The notes beneath the pieces are model-generated. The model was not told the DNA's origin and searched no databases. It worked only from the letters and a program-made list of their open reading frames with translations. The position numbers and the translations under genes were made by a program. Source: Alkalispirillum mobile (GTDB taxonomy: Bacteria; Pseudomonadota; Gammaproteobacteria; Nitrococcales; Halorhodospiraceae). From it: a stretch of DNA of 64,000 bases. Position 1 is the first letter of the stretch. Each line of letters starts with the position of its first letter. Below, in pieces: positions 19,205 to 28,034 of the stretch. Where the stretch lies: positions 186,001 to 250,000 of the forward strand of contig NZ_RCDA01000002.1 of assembly GCF_003664325.1 (NCBI RefSeq). The letters run 5' to 3'.

Positions 19205-20069
19205 CACGGGTTTCGATCAGGCAGCAGGACTGAGACGCATGGCTAATCCCAGACCGGTAAAGGTCATCGCCATAACCAGCGGCAAGGGTGGCGTCGGCAA
19301 GACCAACGTGTCCGTCAACCTGGCGGCCGCGCTCAGTGCCCGGAATCAGCGGGTCATGCTGATGGACGCCGACCTGGGGTTGGCGAACGTGGACGTGATG
19401 CTGGGGCTGTCGCCGCGGAAGAACCTCTCCCACGTGATCGACGGTACCGCCACGCTGGACGAGGTGCTGCTGCGTGCCCCCGGCGATTTCACCATCGTGC
19501 CCGCCTCGTCGGGTACCCAGCGCATGGCCGAGCTCACCCCGGCAGAGCACGCTGGGTTGATCCGCAGCTTCAGCGAGCTCAGCCACGACCTGGACTACCT
19601 GCTGGTGGACACCGCGGCGGGCATCTCCGATGGCGTTATGAGCTTCGCCAAGGCCTCCCGCGAGGTGATGGTGGTGGTCTGCGACGAGCCCTCATCCATC
19701 ACCGACGCCTACGCGCTTATCAAGGTGCTGAACCGCGATCACGGGGTGGAGCGCTTCCACATGGTGGCCAACCGGGTGCGCTCGCCGGAGGAGGGGCGGA
19801 TGCTCTTCCGCAAGCTCTCCGCGGCCACCGACCGCTTCCTCGACCTGGCCATCGATTACGTGGGCATGGTGCCGGAGGATGACTGCCTGCGGCGCGCCGT
19901 CCAGAAGCAGCAGCCGGTGGTTACCAGCTTCCCCGGTAGCCCGGCAGCGCGGGCCTTCAAGGACATGGCCATGCGCGTGCAGAAGTGGCCCATGCCGGCA
20001 CAGATGGTCGGCAACCTGGAGTTCTTCGTTGAGCGCCTGGTGCAATACAGTGCCGGGGAGGTGTCCTGA
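19191..20069 (+). CDS. fleN: MinD-like ATPase FleN/FlhG, flagellar number regulator
   Basis: The 292-residue ATPase has the deviant Walker A GKGGVGKTNVS near residue 26, DADLGLANVDVMLG, and DTAAGISD. It opens with DQAAGLRRM, the short helix that in FlhG proteins stimulates FlhF GTPase, which supports the ATG at 19191 over the upstream GTG. FleN limits flagellar number and restrains the FleQ-type activator. The stop overlaps the fliA start (TGATG). Confidence 0.95.
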   Translation: MLVNNTGFDQAAGLRRMANPRPVKVIAITSGKGGVGKTNVSVNLAAALSARNQRVMLMDADLGLANVDVMLGLSPRKNLSHVIDGTATLDEVLLRAPGDFTIVPASSGTQRMAELTPAEHAGLIRSFSELSHDLDYLLVDTAAGISDGVMSFAKASREVMVVVCDEPSSITDAYALIKVLNRDHGVERFHMVANRVRSPEEGRMLFRKLSAATDRFLDLAIDYVGMVPEDDCLRRAVQKQQPVVTSFPGSPAARAFKDMAMRVQKWPMPAQMVGNLEFFVERLVQYSAGEVS

Positions 20070-20797
20070 TGAACGGACATGCCATGTACGCCGAAGTGGC
20101 GGCGCAGAGCCAGAATGACCTGCTGGTGAGGCACGCCTCGCTGGTCAAGCGCATCGCCCACCACCTGGCCGGCCGATTGCCGCCCAGCGTGCAGTTGGAC
20201 GACCTGATCCAGGCGGGCATGGTGGGGCTGTTGGAAGCGGCCCAGCAGTACGATGCCGGCCAGGGGGCGAGCTTCCAGACCTACGCCGGGATCCGCATTC
20301 GCGGGGCCATGCTGGACGAGATCCGGCGGTTGGACTGGACCCCGCGCTCGGTGCACCGCAAGGGCCGCTCGGTGGCCGAAGCGATCCGGACCATTGAGCA
20401 CCGCACCGGGCGGGATGCCCGCGATCACGAGGTGGCCCACGAACTGGGCATCACCCTCGACGAGTACCACCAGATCCTGCAGGATGTTTCCACATCCCGC
20501 GTCTTCAGTATCGATCAGGAGGATCCGGCGACCGGCGAACCGCACCAGCTACCGGGCGACCACCCGGAGCCCTTTGCCGAGATCACCGACGAGGGCTTTC
20601 AGCAGGCACTGGCCGAGGCCATCCGCCAGTTGCCGGAGCGGGAACAGCTCATCATGGCCCTGTACTACGACGAAGAGCTCAACCTGCGCGAGATCGGCCA
20701 GGTGCTCAATATCACCGAGTCGCGCGTCAGCCAGATTCACGGCCGTATCGTCGTCAAGCTGCGCGACTTGCTCAAGGACTGGCTGAGCCGCGGCTAA
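20069..20797 (+). CDS. fliA: Flagellar sigma factor FliA (sigma-28)
   Basis: The 242-residue protein has sigma-70-family regions 2 to 4: HASLVKRIAHHLAGRLP and DDLIQAGMVGLLEA (region 2), RGAMLDEIRRLDWTPRSV, which is typical of FliA, and the region 4 helix-turn-helix LREIGQVLNITESRVSQIH. It directs RNA polymerase to late flagellar and chemotaxis promoters. I found no clear sigma-28 promoter inside this window. It overlaps fleN by one base. Confidence 0.97.
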   Translation: MNGHAMYAEVAAQSQNDLLVRHASLVKRIAHHLAGRLPPSVQLDDLIQAGMVGLLEAAQQYDAGQGASFQTYAGIRIRGAMLDEIRRLDWTPRSVHRKGRSVAEAIRTIEHRTGRDARDHEVAHELGITLDEYHQILQDVSTSRVFSIDQEDPATGEPHQLPGDHPEPFAEITDEGFQQALAEAIRQLPEREQLIMALYYDEELNLREIGQVLNITESRVSQIHGRIVVKLRDLLKDWLSRG

Positions 20798-20849
20798 CGC
20801 CGCCTCTGTGTGCTAACGGGCCGGATGTAATAGGGGGACTGTCACAGCC

Positions 20850-21245
20850 ATGAACAAGAACATGAAGATCCTCATCGTGGATGATTTCTCCACGATGAGA
20901 CGCATCATCAAGAACCTGCTGCGGGATCTGGGTTTCAACAACACCGTCGAGGCCGACGACGGCAAGACGGCCCTGCCTATCCTCAAGCGCGGCGGCATCG
21001 ACTTCCTGGTCACCGACTGGAACATGCCGGGCATGACCGGGCTGGAATTGCTCAAGGAAGTGCGAGCCGATCCCGATCTCAAGGACCTGCCGGTGCTCAT
21101 GGTCACCGCCGAGGCCAAACGTGATCAGATCGTGGCCGCCGCCCAGGCCGGCGTGAACGGATACATCGTCAAGCCGTTCACCGCCGTCACGCTCAAGGAG
21201 AAGATCGAGAAGATCTTCGAGCGGATCGACGCCGAGGGGGCGTGA
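20850..21245 (+). CDS. cheY: Chemotaxis response regulator CheY
   Basis: The 131-residue single receiver domain has the acidic pair D11-D12 (ILIVDD), phosphoacceptor D56 (LVTDWNMPG), the switch threonine in MVTAEA and the lysine in YIVKPF. Phosphorylated by CheA, it binds the FliM N-terminus and FliN to reverse the motor. The start ATG follows a GGGGGA stretch. cheZ begins four bases after its stop. Confidence 0.97.
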   Translation: MNKNMKILIVDDFSTMRRIIKNLLRDLGFNNTVEADDGKTALPILKRGGIDFLVTDWNMPGMTGLELLKEVRADPDLKDLPVLMVTAEAKRDQIVAAAQAGVNGYIVKPFTAVTLKEKIEKIFERIDAEGA

Positions 21246-21249
21246 ACGC

Positions 21250-22041
21250 ATGAGCGCAGAATCCATGAGCGATGGCCAGGCCAATCACCCGCAGGAGGAT
21301 AGCCTGGCGCGTTACCGCGAGGCGGCGGAACGCCTGATGCAGGCGGTTGACCGGGGGGACCAGGGCGAGGCCGACGCGGTGGTGGACGAGCTGACCCACC
21401 TGCGCGAGACCGAGCTCTTCCAGCAGCTGGGCCAGTTGACCCGCGACCTGCACGAGGCGATCAAGTCCTTCAAGCTGGACACGCGGCTGTCAGACATCGC
21501 CGCCACCGAGATCCCCGACGCCCGGGAGCGCCTGAACTACGTCATCACCATGACCGAGCAGGCGGCCCACCGCACCCTGGGCATCATCGAAGAGTCCATG
21601 CCGCTCACCGACGAGCTCCGCGACCAGTCCGCGGAGCTGGCCGAGCGCTGGCGCGCCTTCCGTCGCCGGGAGCTCTCCGCCGAAGAGTTCCGCGAACTCT
21701 CGCGGGACATCGACGGCTTCCTGGGGCGCGCCCGGCTGTCCGCGTCCGATCTGCACAATAAGCTCTCCGAGGCCCTGATGGCCCAGGACTACCAGGACAT
21801 CACCGGGCAGGTCATCCGTCGGGTGATCGGGCTGGTCGAGGAGGTCGAGGAGAACCTGGTGCAGATGGTGGCCCTGTCCGGCAAGGCCCGGGGTGAAGAA
21901 TCCCGGAAAACGGCCGATAAGGGCAAAGAGAACAAGGAAACCGATATGCGGGGCGAAGGGCCACAAATGCCCAGCAAGGGTGAGGATGTGGTCAAGGGCC
22001 AGGACGACGTGGACGATCTGCTGTCCAGCCTGGGCTTCTGA
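21250..22041 (+). CDS. cheZ: CheY-P phosphatase CheZ
   Basis: The 263-residue helical protein has the catalytic block QDYQDITGQ at about 179-187 and the C-terminal CheY-binding peptide DDLLSSLGF at the very end, joined by a charged linker (about 215-245). It dephosphorylates CheY-P. A second ATG at codon 6 could also be used. Confidence 0.96.
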   Translation: MSAESMSDGQANHPQEDSLARYREAAERLMQAVDRGDQGEADAVVDELTHLRETELFQQLGQLTRDLHEAIKSFKLDTRLSDIAATEIPDARERLNYVITMTEQAAHRTLGIIEESMPLTDELRDQSAELAERWRAFRRRELSAEEFRELSRDIDGFLGRARLSASDLHNKLSEALMAQDYQDITGQVIRRVIGLVEEVEENLVQMVALSGKARGEESRKTADKGKENKETDMRGEGPQMPSKGEDVVKGQDDVDDLLSSLGF

Positions 22042-22103
22042 TTGGACACGCGCCCGGCTCCTGCCGGCTGAGCAGGGCACCGCATGAATCACAGGGGGCA
22101 GGC

Positions 22104-24344
22104 ATGGGGATCGACATCGAAGACGACATCGTTCAGGACTTTCTGGTGGAGTCCCGGGAAATCCTGGAGAACCTCGGCGAGCAGTTGGTGGACCTGGAGC
22201 AGAGTCCCGACGACCGCGATCTGCTCAACGCCGTCTTCCGCGGTTTCCACACCATCAAGGGCGGTGCGGGCTTCCTGAGCCTGGACCCGTTGGTGGAGGT
22301 CTGTCACCGCACCGAGGACGTCTTCAATCTGCTGCGCAATGGCGATCGCACCGTCACCCCGGAGTTGATGGACACGGTGCTGCAGGCGCTTGACGTGGTG
22401 GTCAACCAGTTCAACAGCATCGAGAACGGCGAGGACCCCGAGCCCGCCGACCCGGCACTGCTGCGCGACCTGGAGGCCCTGAACATCACCGACGAGCAAC
22501 GGCTGGCCGGGGAGGGCGCTCCGCAGGGCGACACGGCCGCCGCCGACCCGCCGGTACAAGGGAAGAGGCAGGCCGAGGGTGCCCCTGGTCAGGGGGAAGA
22601 GGGCGACATCAGCGACCAGGAATTCGAGCAGTTGCTCGACGCCCTGGAGGACGAGCAATCCGCGCCCGCTGCAGATCCCGCCGGTACCGACCAGGGCGCC
22701 AGCAGCAGCGACGAGATCACCGACGACGAATTCGAAGCCCTGCTGGACGAGCTGCACGGCAAGGGCAAGCACGCCGGCGTGCCCGAAAAGGAGCCGGCTT
22801 CCGCCTCCACCGGCGACCAGGGTGGGACCCAGGCTGCCCCGGATCAGCCTCAGGGCAACGGCGACGAGGAGATATCCGAGGACGAGTTCGAGGCCCTGCT
22901 AGACGACCTGCACGGCAAGGGCGGCGCCCCCGGGAAGGGAGCGGCGGACGACAAGGCGGACCGCGGTTCTGCATCGGCCTCCGAGGCCCCGCCTGCCGCC
23001 CCCCGGGAGCCGACGCCCAAGGCCCGGGCGGAGCAACCCGCGCAGCCCGCCAAGCCGGCCGCGGGTGGCGGTTCCGGTGGCCAGAAAGGGGGCGGTGGTA
23101 CGGGGGGGCAGTCCTCGGGCGGTGGGGGTGCCGGCAAGGCACCCGCACCCAAACCGGAAGCCACCGTGCGCGTGGATACCGCCAAGCTGGACGACATCAT
23201 GAACCTGGTCGGGGAGCTGGTCCTGGTCCGGAATCGGCTGGCCACGTTGCGCGGCGTGCTGGGCGATGAGCGCATGGGGCAGGCGGTCTCAGACCTGGAA
23301 CTGGTTACCTCCGACTTGCAGACCGCGGTCATGAAGACCCGGATGCAGCCGATCAAGAAGGTCTTCGGGCGCTTCCCCCGCCTGATCCGTGATCTCGCGC
23401 GGAACATGGACAAGGACATCAAGCTGGAGACCCGCGGCGAGGACACCGACCTGGACAAGAACATGGTCGAGGCCCTGGCCGATCCCATGGTCCACCTGGT
23501 GCGCAACGCCGTGGACCACGGCATCGAACCCCCGGACGAGCGTGAGGCAGCGGGCAAGCCCCGCGCCGGCACAGTCCTGCTGGCCGCCGAACAGGAGGGG
23601 GATCACATCCTGCTCACCATCGCCGACGACGGCCGGGGTATGGATGCCGAGAAGCTGCGTAACATCGCGGTGGAAAAGGGCGTGATGGACCGAGAGTCCG
23701 CCAACCGGCTGGACGAGAAAGAGTGCTACAACCTGATCTTCGCCGCTGGCTTCTCCACCAAGGAGGAGATCTCCGACGTCTCTGGGCGCGGGGTGGGCAT
23801 GGACGTGGTCAAGAACAGCATCTCGCGTCTGAACGGCACGGTGGATATCGACTCCGAGATGGGTGTCGGCACCACCATGAAGGTTCAGCTGCCGCTGACG
23901 CTCGCCATCCTGCCCACGCTGATGGTCAAGGTCGGGGGGCGCAAGTTCGCCTTGCCCATGTCCGTGGTCCGCGAGATCTTCGAGCTCAACCACAAGCGGA
24001 CGAACGTGGTGAACGGGCGGCTGGTGGTCATGGTGCGCAACAAGGCCATGCCGCTGTTCTTCCTCGAGCGCTGGCTGCAGCAGATGGGCGAGGGTACCGT
24101 GCGGAGCATGCACGAGGCCGGCAGCGACGACGAGCGCCAGGTGGTGACCGTGATCCTCGGCAACCAGGCCGTGGGCTTCGTGGTGGACGAGGTCATCGGG
24201 CTCGAGGAGGTGGTCATCAAACCCCTGGGTGCCATGCTCCAGGGGCTGCCCGGCCTGGCCGGGTCCACCATCACCGGCGACGGCAAGATCGCCCTCATCG
24301 TCGACATCCCCAGTCTGGTCAAGGCTTACGGTACCCGGCTCTGA
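22104..24344 (+). CDS. cheA: Chemotaxis histidine kinase CheA with three FliM-like linker motifs
   Basis: The 746-residue protein has the HPt domain with phosphorylated H49 (FRGFHTIKGGAGF), a low-complexity linker (about 115-355), the dimerisation domain from ELVLVRNRL (371), the ATPase with HLVRNAVDHGIE and GRGVGMDVV, and a C-terminal CheW-like domain. It passes phosphate to CheY and CheB. No globular P2 domain is visible. Instead the linker carries three related acidic peptides: ISDQEFEQLL (169-178), ITDDEFEALL (205-214) and ISEDEFEALL (257-266). All resemble the CheY-binding peptide of FliM (LSQDEIDALL). Confidence 0.96.
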   Translation: MGIDIEDDIVQDFLVESREILENLGEQLVDLEQSPDDRDLLNAVFRGFHTIKGGAGFLSLDPLVEVCHRTEDVFNLLRNGDRTVTPELMDTVLQALDVVVNQFNSIENGEDPEPADPALLRDLEALNITDEQRLAGEGAPQGDTAAADPPVQGKRQAEGAPGQGEEGDISDQEFEQLLDALEDEQSAPAADPAGTDQGASSSDEITDDEFEALLDELHGKGKHAGVPEKEPASASTGDQGGTQAAPDQPQGNGDEEISEDEFEALLDDLHGKGGAPGKGAADDKADRGSASASEAPPAAPREPTPKARAEQPAQPAKPAAGGGSGGQKGGGGTGGQSSGGGGAGKAPAPKPEATVRVDTAKLDDIMNLVGELVLVRNRLATLRGVLGDERMGQAVSDLELVTSDLQTAVMKTRMQPIKKVFGRFPRLIRDLARNMDKDIKLETRGEDTDLDKNMVEALADPMVHLVRNAVDHGIEPPDEREAAGKPRAGTVLLAAEQEGDHILLTIADDGRGMDAEKLRNIAVEKGVMDRESANRLDEKECYNLIFAAGFSTKEEISDVSGRGVGMDVVKNSISRLNGTVDIDSEMGVGTTMKVQLPLTLAILPTLMVKVGGRKFALPMSVVREIFELNHKRTNVVNGRLVVMVRNKAMPLFFLERWLQQMGEGTVRSMHEAGSDDERQVVTVILGNQAVGFVVDEVIGLEEVVIKPLGAMLQGLPGLAGSTITGDGKIALIVDIPSLVKAYGTRL
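22605..22922 (+). repeat. Three diverged copies of an acidic LL motif inside cheA
   Basis: Copies lie at 22605-22646, 22713-22766 and 22869-22922. The last two also share ELHGKG or DLHGKG after the motif. The copies are similar at protein level but well diverged at DNA level, so they are old and kept by selection rather than recent slippage. Confidence 0.75.
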
Positions 24345-24457
24345 CCGGGTGCCGTCGGCCAATGCCCCCCGGTCCGGCCCCGCTGAGCCCGCCTGATACG
24401 GTAGACTGCGACTACCGAGACATGAACGTCCCTGCATCGGGAACTGGGAGGTAATGG

Positions 24458-25645
24458 GTGAAAGTACGTGCGCTGGTGGTGGATGACTCCGGCTTCTTCC
24501 GCCGCCGTATCAAGGCCATGTTGCAGGAGCATCCCCGCATCGAGGTGGTGGGGGAAGCGGCCAATGGACGGGAGGCGGTGGCGCAGGTGCAGAAGCTCCG
24601 CCCGGACGTGGTCACCATGGACATCGAGATGCCGGAGATGGACGGCATCACTGCCGTGCGCGAGATCATGCGCCAGCAGCCCACCCCGGTGCTCATGTTC
24701 TCCTCGCTGACCTACGACGGCGCCCGCGAGACCCTCGATGCCCTTGATGCCGGGGCGTCCGATTTCATTCCCAAGCGGTTCGCGGACATCTCCGGCGACA
24801 TGGAGCAGGTCAAGCGCCAGTTGCAGGAGCGCGTGATCGCGCTGGGCGGTGGCCGCGGCGCGCCGGCCAGTCGTGCCCCGCGCCCCTCCGCGCCCACCAG
24901 CCCGCCGCCGGCCCGGAGCGAAGCGCAGCGCCCGGCAACCCCCGCGGCCCGGGCCGGCACGGAAAAAACCGGCGTTGCAACGGCGCGGTCGCGTGCGACA
25001 ACACCATCCGCACCAGCCGCCGCGCCGGCAGAGGCCCCGCCGCCCCGTGCTGATCGCGGGCATCGGGTGCGCGCCGGGGACCTGAAGCTGGTCGTGATCG
25101 GGACATCCACCGGCGGCCCGGTCGCCCTGCAGCGGGTCATGACCCAGCTGCCGGCGGGTTACCCGCTGCCAGTGCTAATCATCCAGCACATGCCGGCGAG
25201 CTTCACGCCCGCCTTCGCCGAACGCCTCAACGAGTTGTGCCGAATCCAGGTGCGCGAGGCCCAAAACGGTGACGAATTGCGCCCGGGGCAGGCGCTGCTG
25301 GCACCCGGTGGCCGACAGGCCGCAGTGGAGGAGCGCGGCGGTAAATTGACGGTTCGTGTTTTTGACGCGTCGTCTGAGCAGTTCTACAAGCCGAGCGTGG
25401 ATATCGCCTTCGCCTCCGCGGCCAAGTATTGCCCCGGCAAGACATTGGGTGTCGTGCTCACCGGCATGGGGGCCGATGGCTGCGAGGGTGCCAAGCTGAT
25501 GAAGCGTGCGGGGAGCCCGATCTGGTCCCAGGACGAAGCCACCAGTGTCATTTACGGCATGCCGGCCGCTGTGGCCAAGGCGGGGCTCACCGACCGCGTC
25601 CTGCCCCTGGACCAGGTGGGCGAGGAGTTGGCCCGGCTGCGCTGA
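24458..25645 (+). CDS. cheB: Chemotaxis methylesterase/glutaminase CheB
   Basis: The 395-residue protein has a receiver domain with D55 (VTMDIEMPEMDG), a Pro/Ala-rich linker (about 125-200) that is much longer than in E. coli, and the methylesterase domain with the catalytic serine in IGTSTGGP, histidine in IIQHMP and aspartate in GMGADGCEG. It resets receptor methylation. It starts with GTG behind a strong GGGAGG. No cheR is next to it in this window. Confidence 0.95.
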   Translation: MKVRALVVDDSGFFRRRIKAMLQEHPRIEVVGEAANGREAVAQVQKLRPDVVTMDIEMPEMDGITAVREIMRQQPTPVLMFSSLTYDGARETLDALDAGASDFIPKRFADISGDMEQVKRQLQERVIALGGGRGAPASRAPRPSAPTSPPPARSEAQRPATPAARAGTEKTGVATARSRATTPSAPAAAPAEAPPPRADRGHRVRAGDLKLVVIGTSTGGPVALQRVMTQLPAGYPLPVLIIQHMPASFTPAFAERLNELCRIQVREAQNGDELRPGQALLAPGGRQAAVEERGGKLTVRVFDASSEQFYKPSVDIAFASAAKYCPGKTLGVVLTGMGADGCEGAKLMKRAGSPIWSQDEATSVIYGMPAAVAKAGLTDRVLPLDQVGEELARLR

Positions 25646-25657
25646 GCCCGGGGGGGT

Positions 25658-25673
25658 TGGCCCGCTGCTTGCA
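25658..25673 (+). promoter_or_regulatory. Candidate sigma-54 promoter upstream of the ParC-like gene
   Basis: TGGCCC, five bases (GCTGC), TTGCA has GG and GC exactly 12 bp apart, as in the fliL and flhB promoters, with one mismatch to TGGCAC. It ends 47 bases before the ParC-like start. Confidence 0.55.
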
Positions 25674-25720
25674 TCATATGGCCTGTATTCCAGGCACACG
25701 GAGAACCGACGGCCAAGCCC

Positions 25721-26518
25721 ATGAGGATCTGGACAGTCGCCAATCAAAAAGGCGGGGTCGGCAAGACCACCACCGCAGTCAGTTTGGGCGGCCTGCTTGC
25801 GCTCAAGCGCCGCCGTTGCGTGCTGGTGGATCTGGATCCTCACGGCTCGCTCACCGCCTACTTCGGCTACGACCCGGAGACCGTGCAGCCCAGCATTTAC
25901 GATCTGTTCGACACACCGGGCAAGGCCCCGCCGGCGCGGGAGCTGTTGCACGACACCGGCGTGGAGGGCCTGAAGCTGATTCCCGCCTCCACGGCACTGG
26001 CGACCCTGGACCGTCAGCTGGGCAGCCGGCAGGGTATGGGGCTCGTGGTTCAGCGGGGTCTGGCGACGCTGGAGGATGACTTCGAGTTCGCCTTCCTGGA
26101 CTGCGCGCCGATGCTGGGGGTGCTCATGGTCAACGCCCTGGCGGCCTGCGGCCACCTGCTGATACCGGTGCAGACCGAGTTTCTGGCACTGAAAGGCCTG
26201 GAGCGGATGATCCGGACCCTGGACATGGTGCAGCGTTCGCGCAGTCGGCCGTTACCCTACACCATCGTACCCACGCTCTATGACCGGCGTACCCGCGCCT
26301 CGGTGGAGTCGCTCAAGGAGATCCGCCGCGTCTACGGTGATAAGGCCTGGGAGGGCGCGATCCCGGTGGATACCCAGTTCCGCGATGCCAGCCGCGCGGG
26401 CCGGCCGCTGACGGTGATGCAGCCCTGGGCCCGCGGCAGTATTGCTTATCGCAAACTGCTGGACACTTTGGATACCGATGGGGCGGACGATGACCGGCCG
26501 GAGGTGCAGCATGGCTGA
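25721..26518 (+). CDS. ParA-family ATPase, ParC-like positioning factor for chemoreceptor arrays
   Basis: The 265-residue ATPase has the deviant Walker A QKGGVGKTTTAVS near residue 9, LVDLDPHGSLT, and LDCAPMLGVL. Its place between cheB and a CheW-domain gene matches the ParC/ParP pair of vibrios and the equivalent ParA homologue in the pseudomonad chemotaxis cluster. There it recruits the chemotaxis array to the cell pole. It is not a plasmid or chromosome partition gene, since no parB or parS is near. I leave the symbol empty to avoid confusion with topoisomerase parC at 3181. Confidence 0.88.
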   Translation: MRIWTVANQKGGVGKTTTAVSLGGLLALKRRRCVLVDLDPHGSLTAYFGYDPETVQPSIYDLFDTPGKAPPARELLHDTGVEGLKLIPASTALATLDRQLGSRQGMGLVVQRGLATLEDDFEFAFLDCAPMLGVLMVNALAACGHLLIPVQTEFLALKGLERMIRTLDMVQRSRSRPLPYTIVPTLYDRRTRASVESLKEIRRVYGDKAWEGAIPVDTQFRDASRAGRPLTVMQPWARGSIAYRKLLDTLDTDGADDDRPEVQHG

Positions 26519-27344
26519 CCGGCGGAACGGAGAGGACCCGGCGCTGGTGCGCCAGGACCAGGCCCTCAGCAGCTACCTGGAGGACCTGCTCTCGGCTATC
26601 CCGGAGGGCGACGAAGAGGCGTCCGGGCGGGAAGAAGCCCCGGAGCCGGAGCCCGCCCCGCACCCACCCCGACCGGTGTTGGATACCCCGGCCCGGCCGG
26701 TGACGCACCTGCCCACCGTGGCACCGCCGGAGCCCGCAGAGCCGGCGGTGAAGCCAGCCCCGGCGGAAGCCCCGCCCGCGGAGACGCCCGAGGAGCCCCC
26801 GCCAGCGGAGGTCCCTGCCGTTGATACGCCATCGGTCGCGGCCCGGCGGGCGCCGGCGCCAGAGCCAGAACCCGAAGGGCCTCATGACCCGATCCCGGAA
26901 TGGGCCCGCCCCGATTTCCAGGCGCTCATTTTCTATGTGGGCGGGCTGCGGCTGGCTGTCCCCCTGGTCAAGCTGAACAGTGTGGTGCCGTATCCGCGGA
27001 AGGTTGCCCCAACGCCCGGCAAGCCGGACTGGTTCCGCGGCCTGTTCCATTACCGGGGGCGCAACGTGAAGGTGGTGGACACGGCTACCCTGGTGCTGGA
27101 CCGGCACCGCAACCGGCTGTCCGACGAAGACCTGTCGCCCCGGAAGCTGCTGGTGGTAGGTGACAGCGAGTGGGCGTTGGCCTGCCGGGATGTGGGCGAG
27201 GTGATGCGGTTGAAACCGGACCAGGTGCAATGGCGCACCAGTCGCGGCCAACGCCGGTGGTTGGCCGGCACGGTGCGCGAGCACCTCTGCGCGCTGATGG
27301 ACACCGACGCCTTCGCGGAATTGCTGGAGGAACACCGGACTTGA
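26511..27344 (+). CDS. parP: ParP-like CheW-domain protein linking CheA to the ParC-like ATPase
   Basis: The 277-residue protein has a short helical N-terminus, a long Pro/Glu/Ala-rich segment (about 35-130) and a C-terminal CheW-like domain (from about 140: LIFYVGGLRLAVPLVKLNSVV). In vibrios ParP binds ParC through its N-terminus and CheA through its C-terminus. The ATG at 26511 overlaps the preceding gene by eight bases and follows GGAGG. The upstream in-frame start at 26442 would lie deep inside the ATPase gene, so I rejected it. Confidence 0.8.
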   Translation: MADRRNGEDPALVRQDQALSSYLEDLLSAIPEGDEEASGREEAPEPEPAPHPPRPVLDTPARPVTHLPTVAPPEPAEPAVKPAPAEAPPAETPEEPPPAEVPAVDTPSVAARRAPAPEPEPEGPHDPIPEWARPDFQALIFYVGGLRLAVPLVKLNSVVPYPRKVAPTPGKPDWFRGLFHYRGRNVKVVDTATLVLDRHRNRLSDEDLSPRKLLVVGDSEWALACRDVGEVMRLKPDQVQWRTSRGQRRWLAGTVREHLCALMDTDAFAELLEEHRT

Positions 27345-27424
27345 GTTTTCGGCGTGGGCGCCGACATGGTAGATATAAACCACCCGCAGCGCCGGGAATA
27401 GACAAGAACACGAGGACGTGAGAC

Positions 27425-27913
27425 ATGGCGCAGCAGCAAGAAGACGAGCAGCAATACGAGCAGGGGCCCACCAGCCAGTGGGTGACCTTCCGCCTGGACG
27501 ACGAGACCTACGGCATCAACGTCATGCAGGTGCAGGAGGTGCTCCCGCTGTCCGAGATCGCGCCGGTGCCCGGTGCACCGCCCTTCGTCATGGGTATCAT
27601 CAACCTGCGTGGCAAAGTGGTCACGGTGATCGACACCCGGCTGCGCTTCGGGCTGCCCGAGCGCGAACCGGACAAGAACAGCCGTATTGTTGTCATTGAG
27701 GCGGGGTCCCACATTGCCGGCATCATGGTGGACAGCGTGGCGGAGGTGGTGAACGTCGCCGAGCACGAGATCGATACCGCCCCCAACGTGGGCAACGAGG
27801 AGTCCTCGCGCTACATCTACGGCGTGGTCAGCCGCAAGGAGGGGTTGCTGATCCTGGTGGATGTCAATCGTATGCTCACGCAGGAGGAGTGGGACGACGT
27901 CGCCAGCGTGTAG
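27425..27913 (+). CDS. cheW: Chemotaxis coupling protein CheW
   Basis: The 162-residue CheW domain (WVTFRLDDETYGINVMQVQE, then GIINLRGKVVTVIDTR and GIMVDSVAEVV) couples receptors to CheA. An N-terminal Gln/Glu-rich tail of about 18 residues precedes it. It is the last gene of the motility block. Confidence 0.95.
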   Translation: MAQQQEDEQQYEQGPTSQWVTFRLDDETYGINVMQVQEVLPLSEIAPVPGAPPFVMGIINLRGKVVTVIDTRLRFGLPEREPDKNSRIVVIEAGSHIAGIMVDSVAEVVNVAEHEIDTAPNVGNEESSRYIYGVVSRKEGLLILVDVNRMLTQEEWDDVASV

Positions 27914-27957
27914 TCGGCTGGCTTGTCCCGGGGGATTCGCGGTGCTAGATTAAAACT

Positions 27958-28001
27958 CCCACATCGGATGTGGGACCCAGGATCACCGCACGCTGGTGCG
28001 G
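27958..28001 (+). promoter_or_regulatory. Tandem hairpins in the comEA leader
   Basis: Two inverted repeats follow each other: CCCACATC/GATGTGGG (27958-27974) and CCGCAC/GTGCGG with loop GCTG (27986-28001). No T run follows, so they could end the cheW transcript through Rho, or fold the 5' leader of the comEA-like gene. They match no riboswitch class I know. Confidence 0.45.
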
Positions 28002-28034
28002 TACAGGCCAACGGAAGAAAGGAGTTCAAAGGCC

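Noticed and set aside
27958-28001. Known riboswitch class before the ComEA-type gene
   Set aside because: I compared it from memory with cyclic-di-GMP, SAH, fluoride and guanidine types and none fits.
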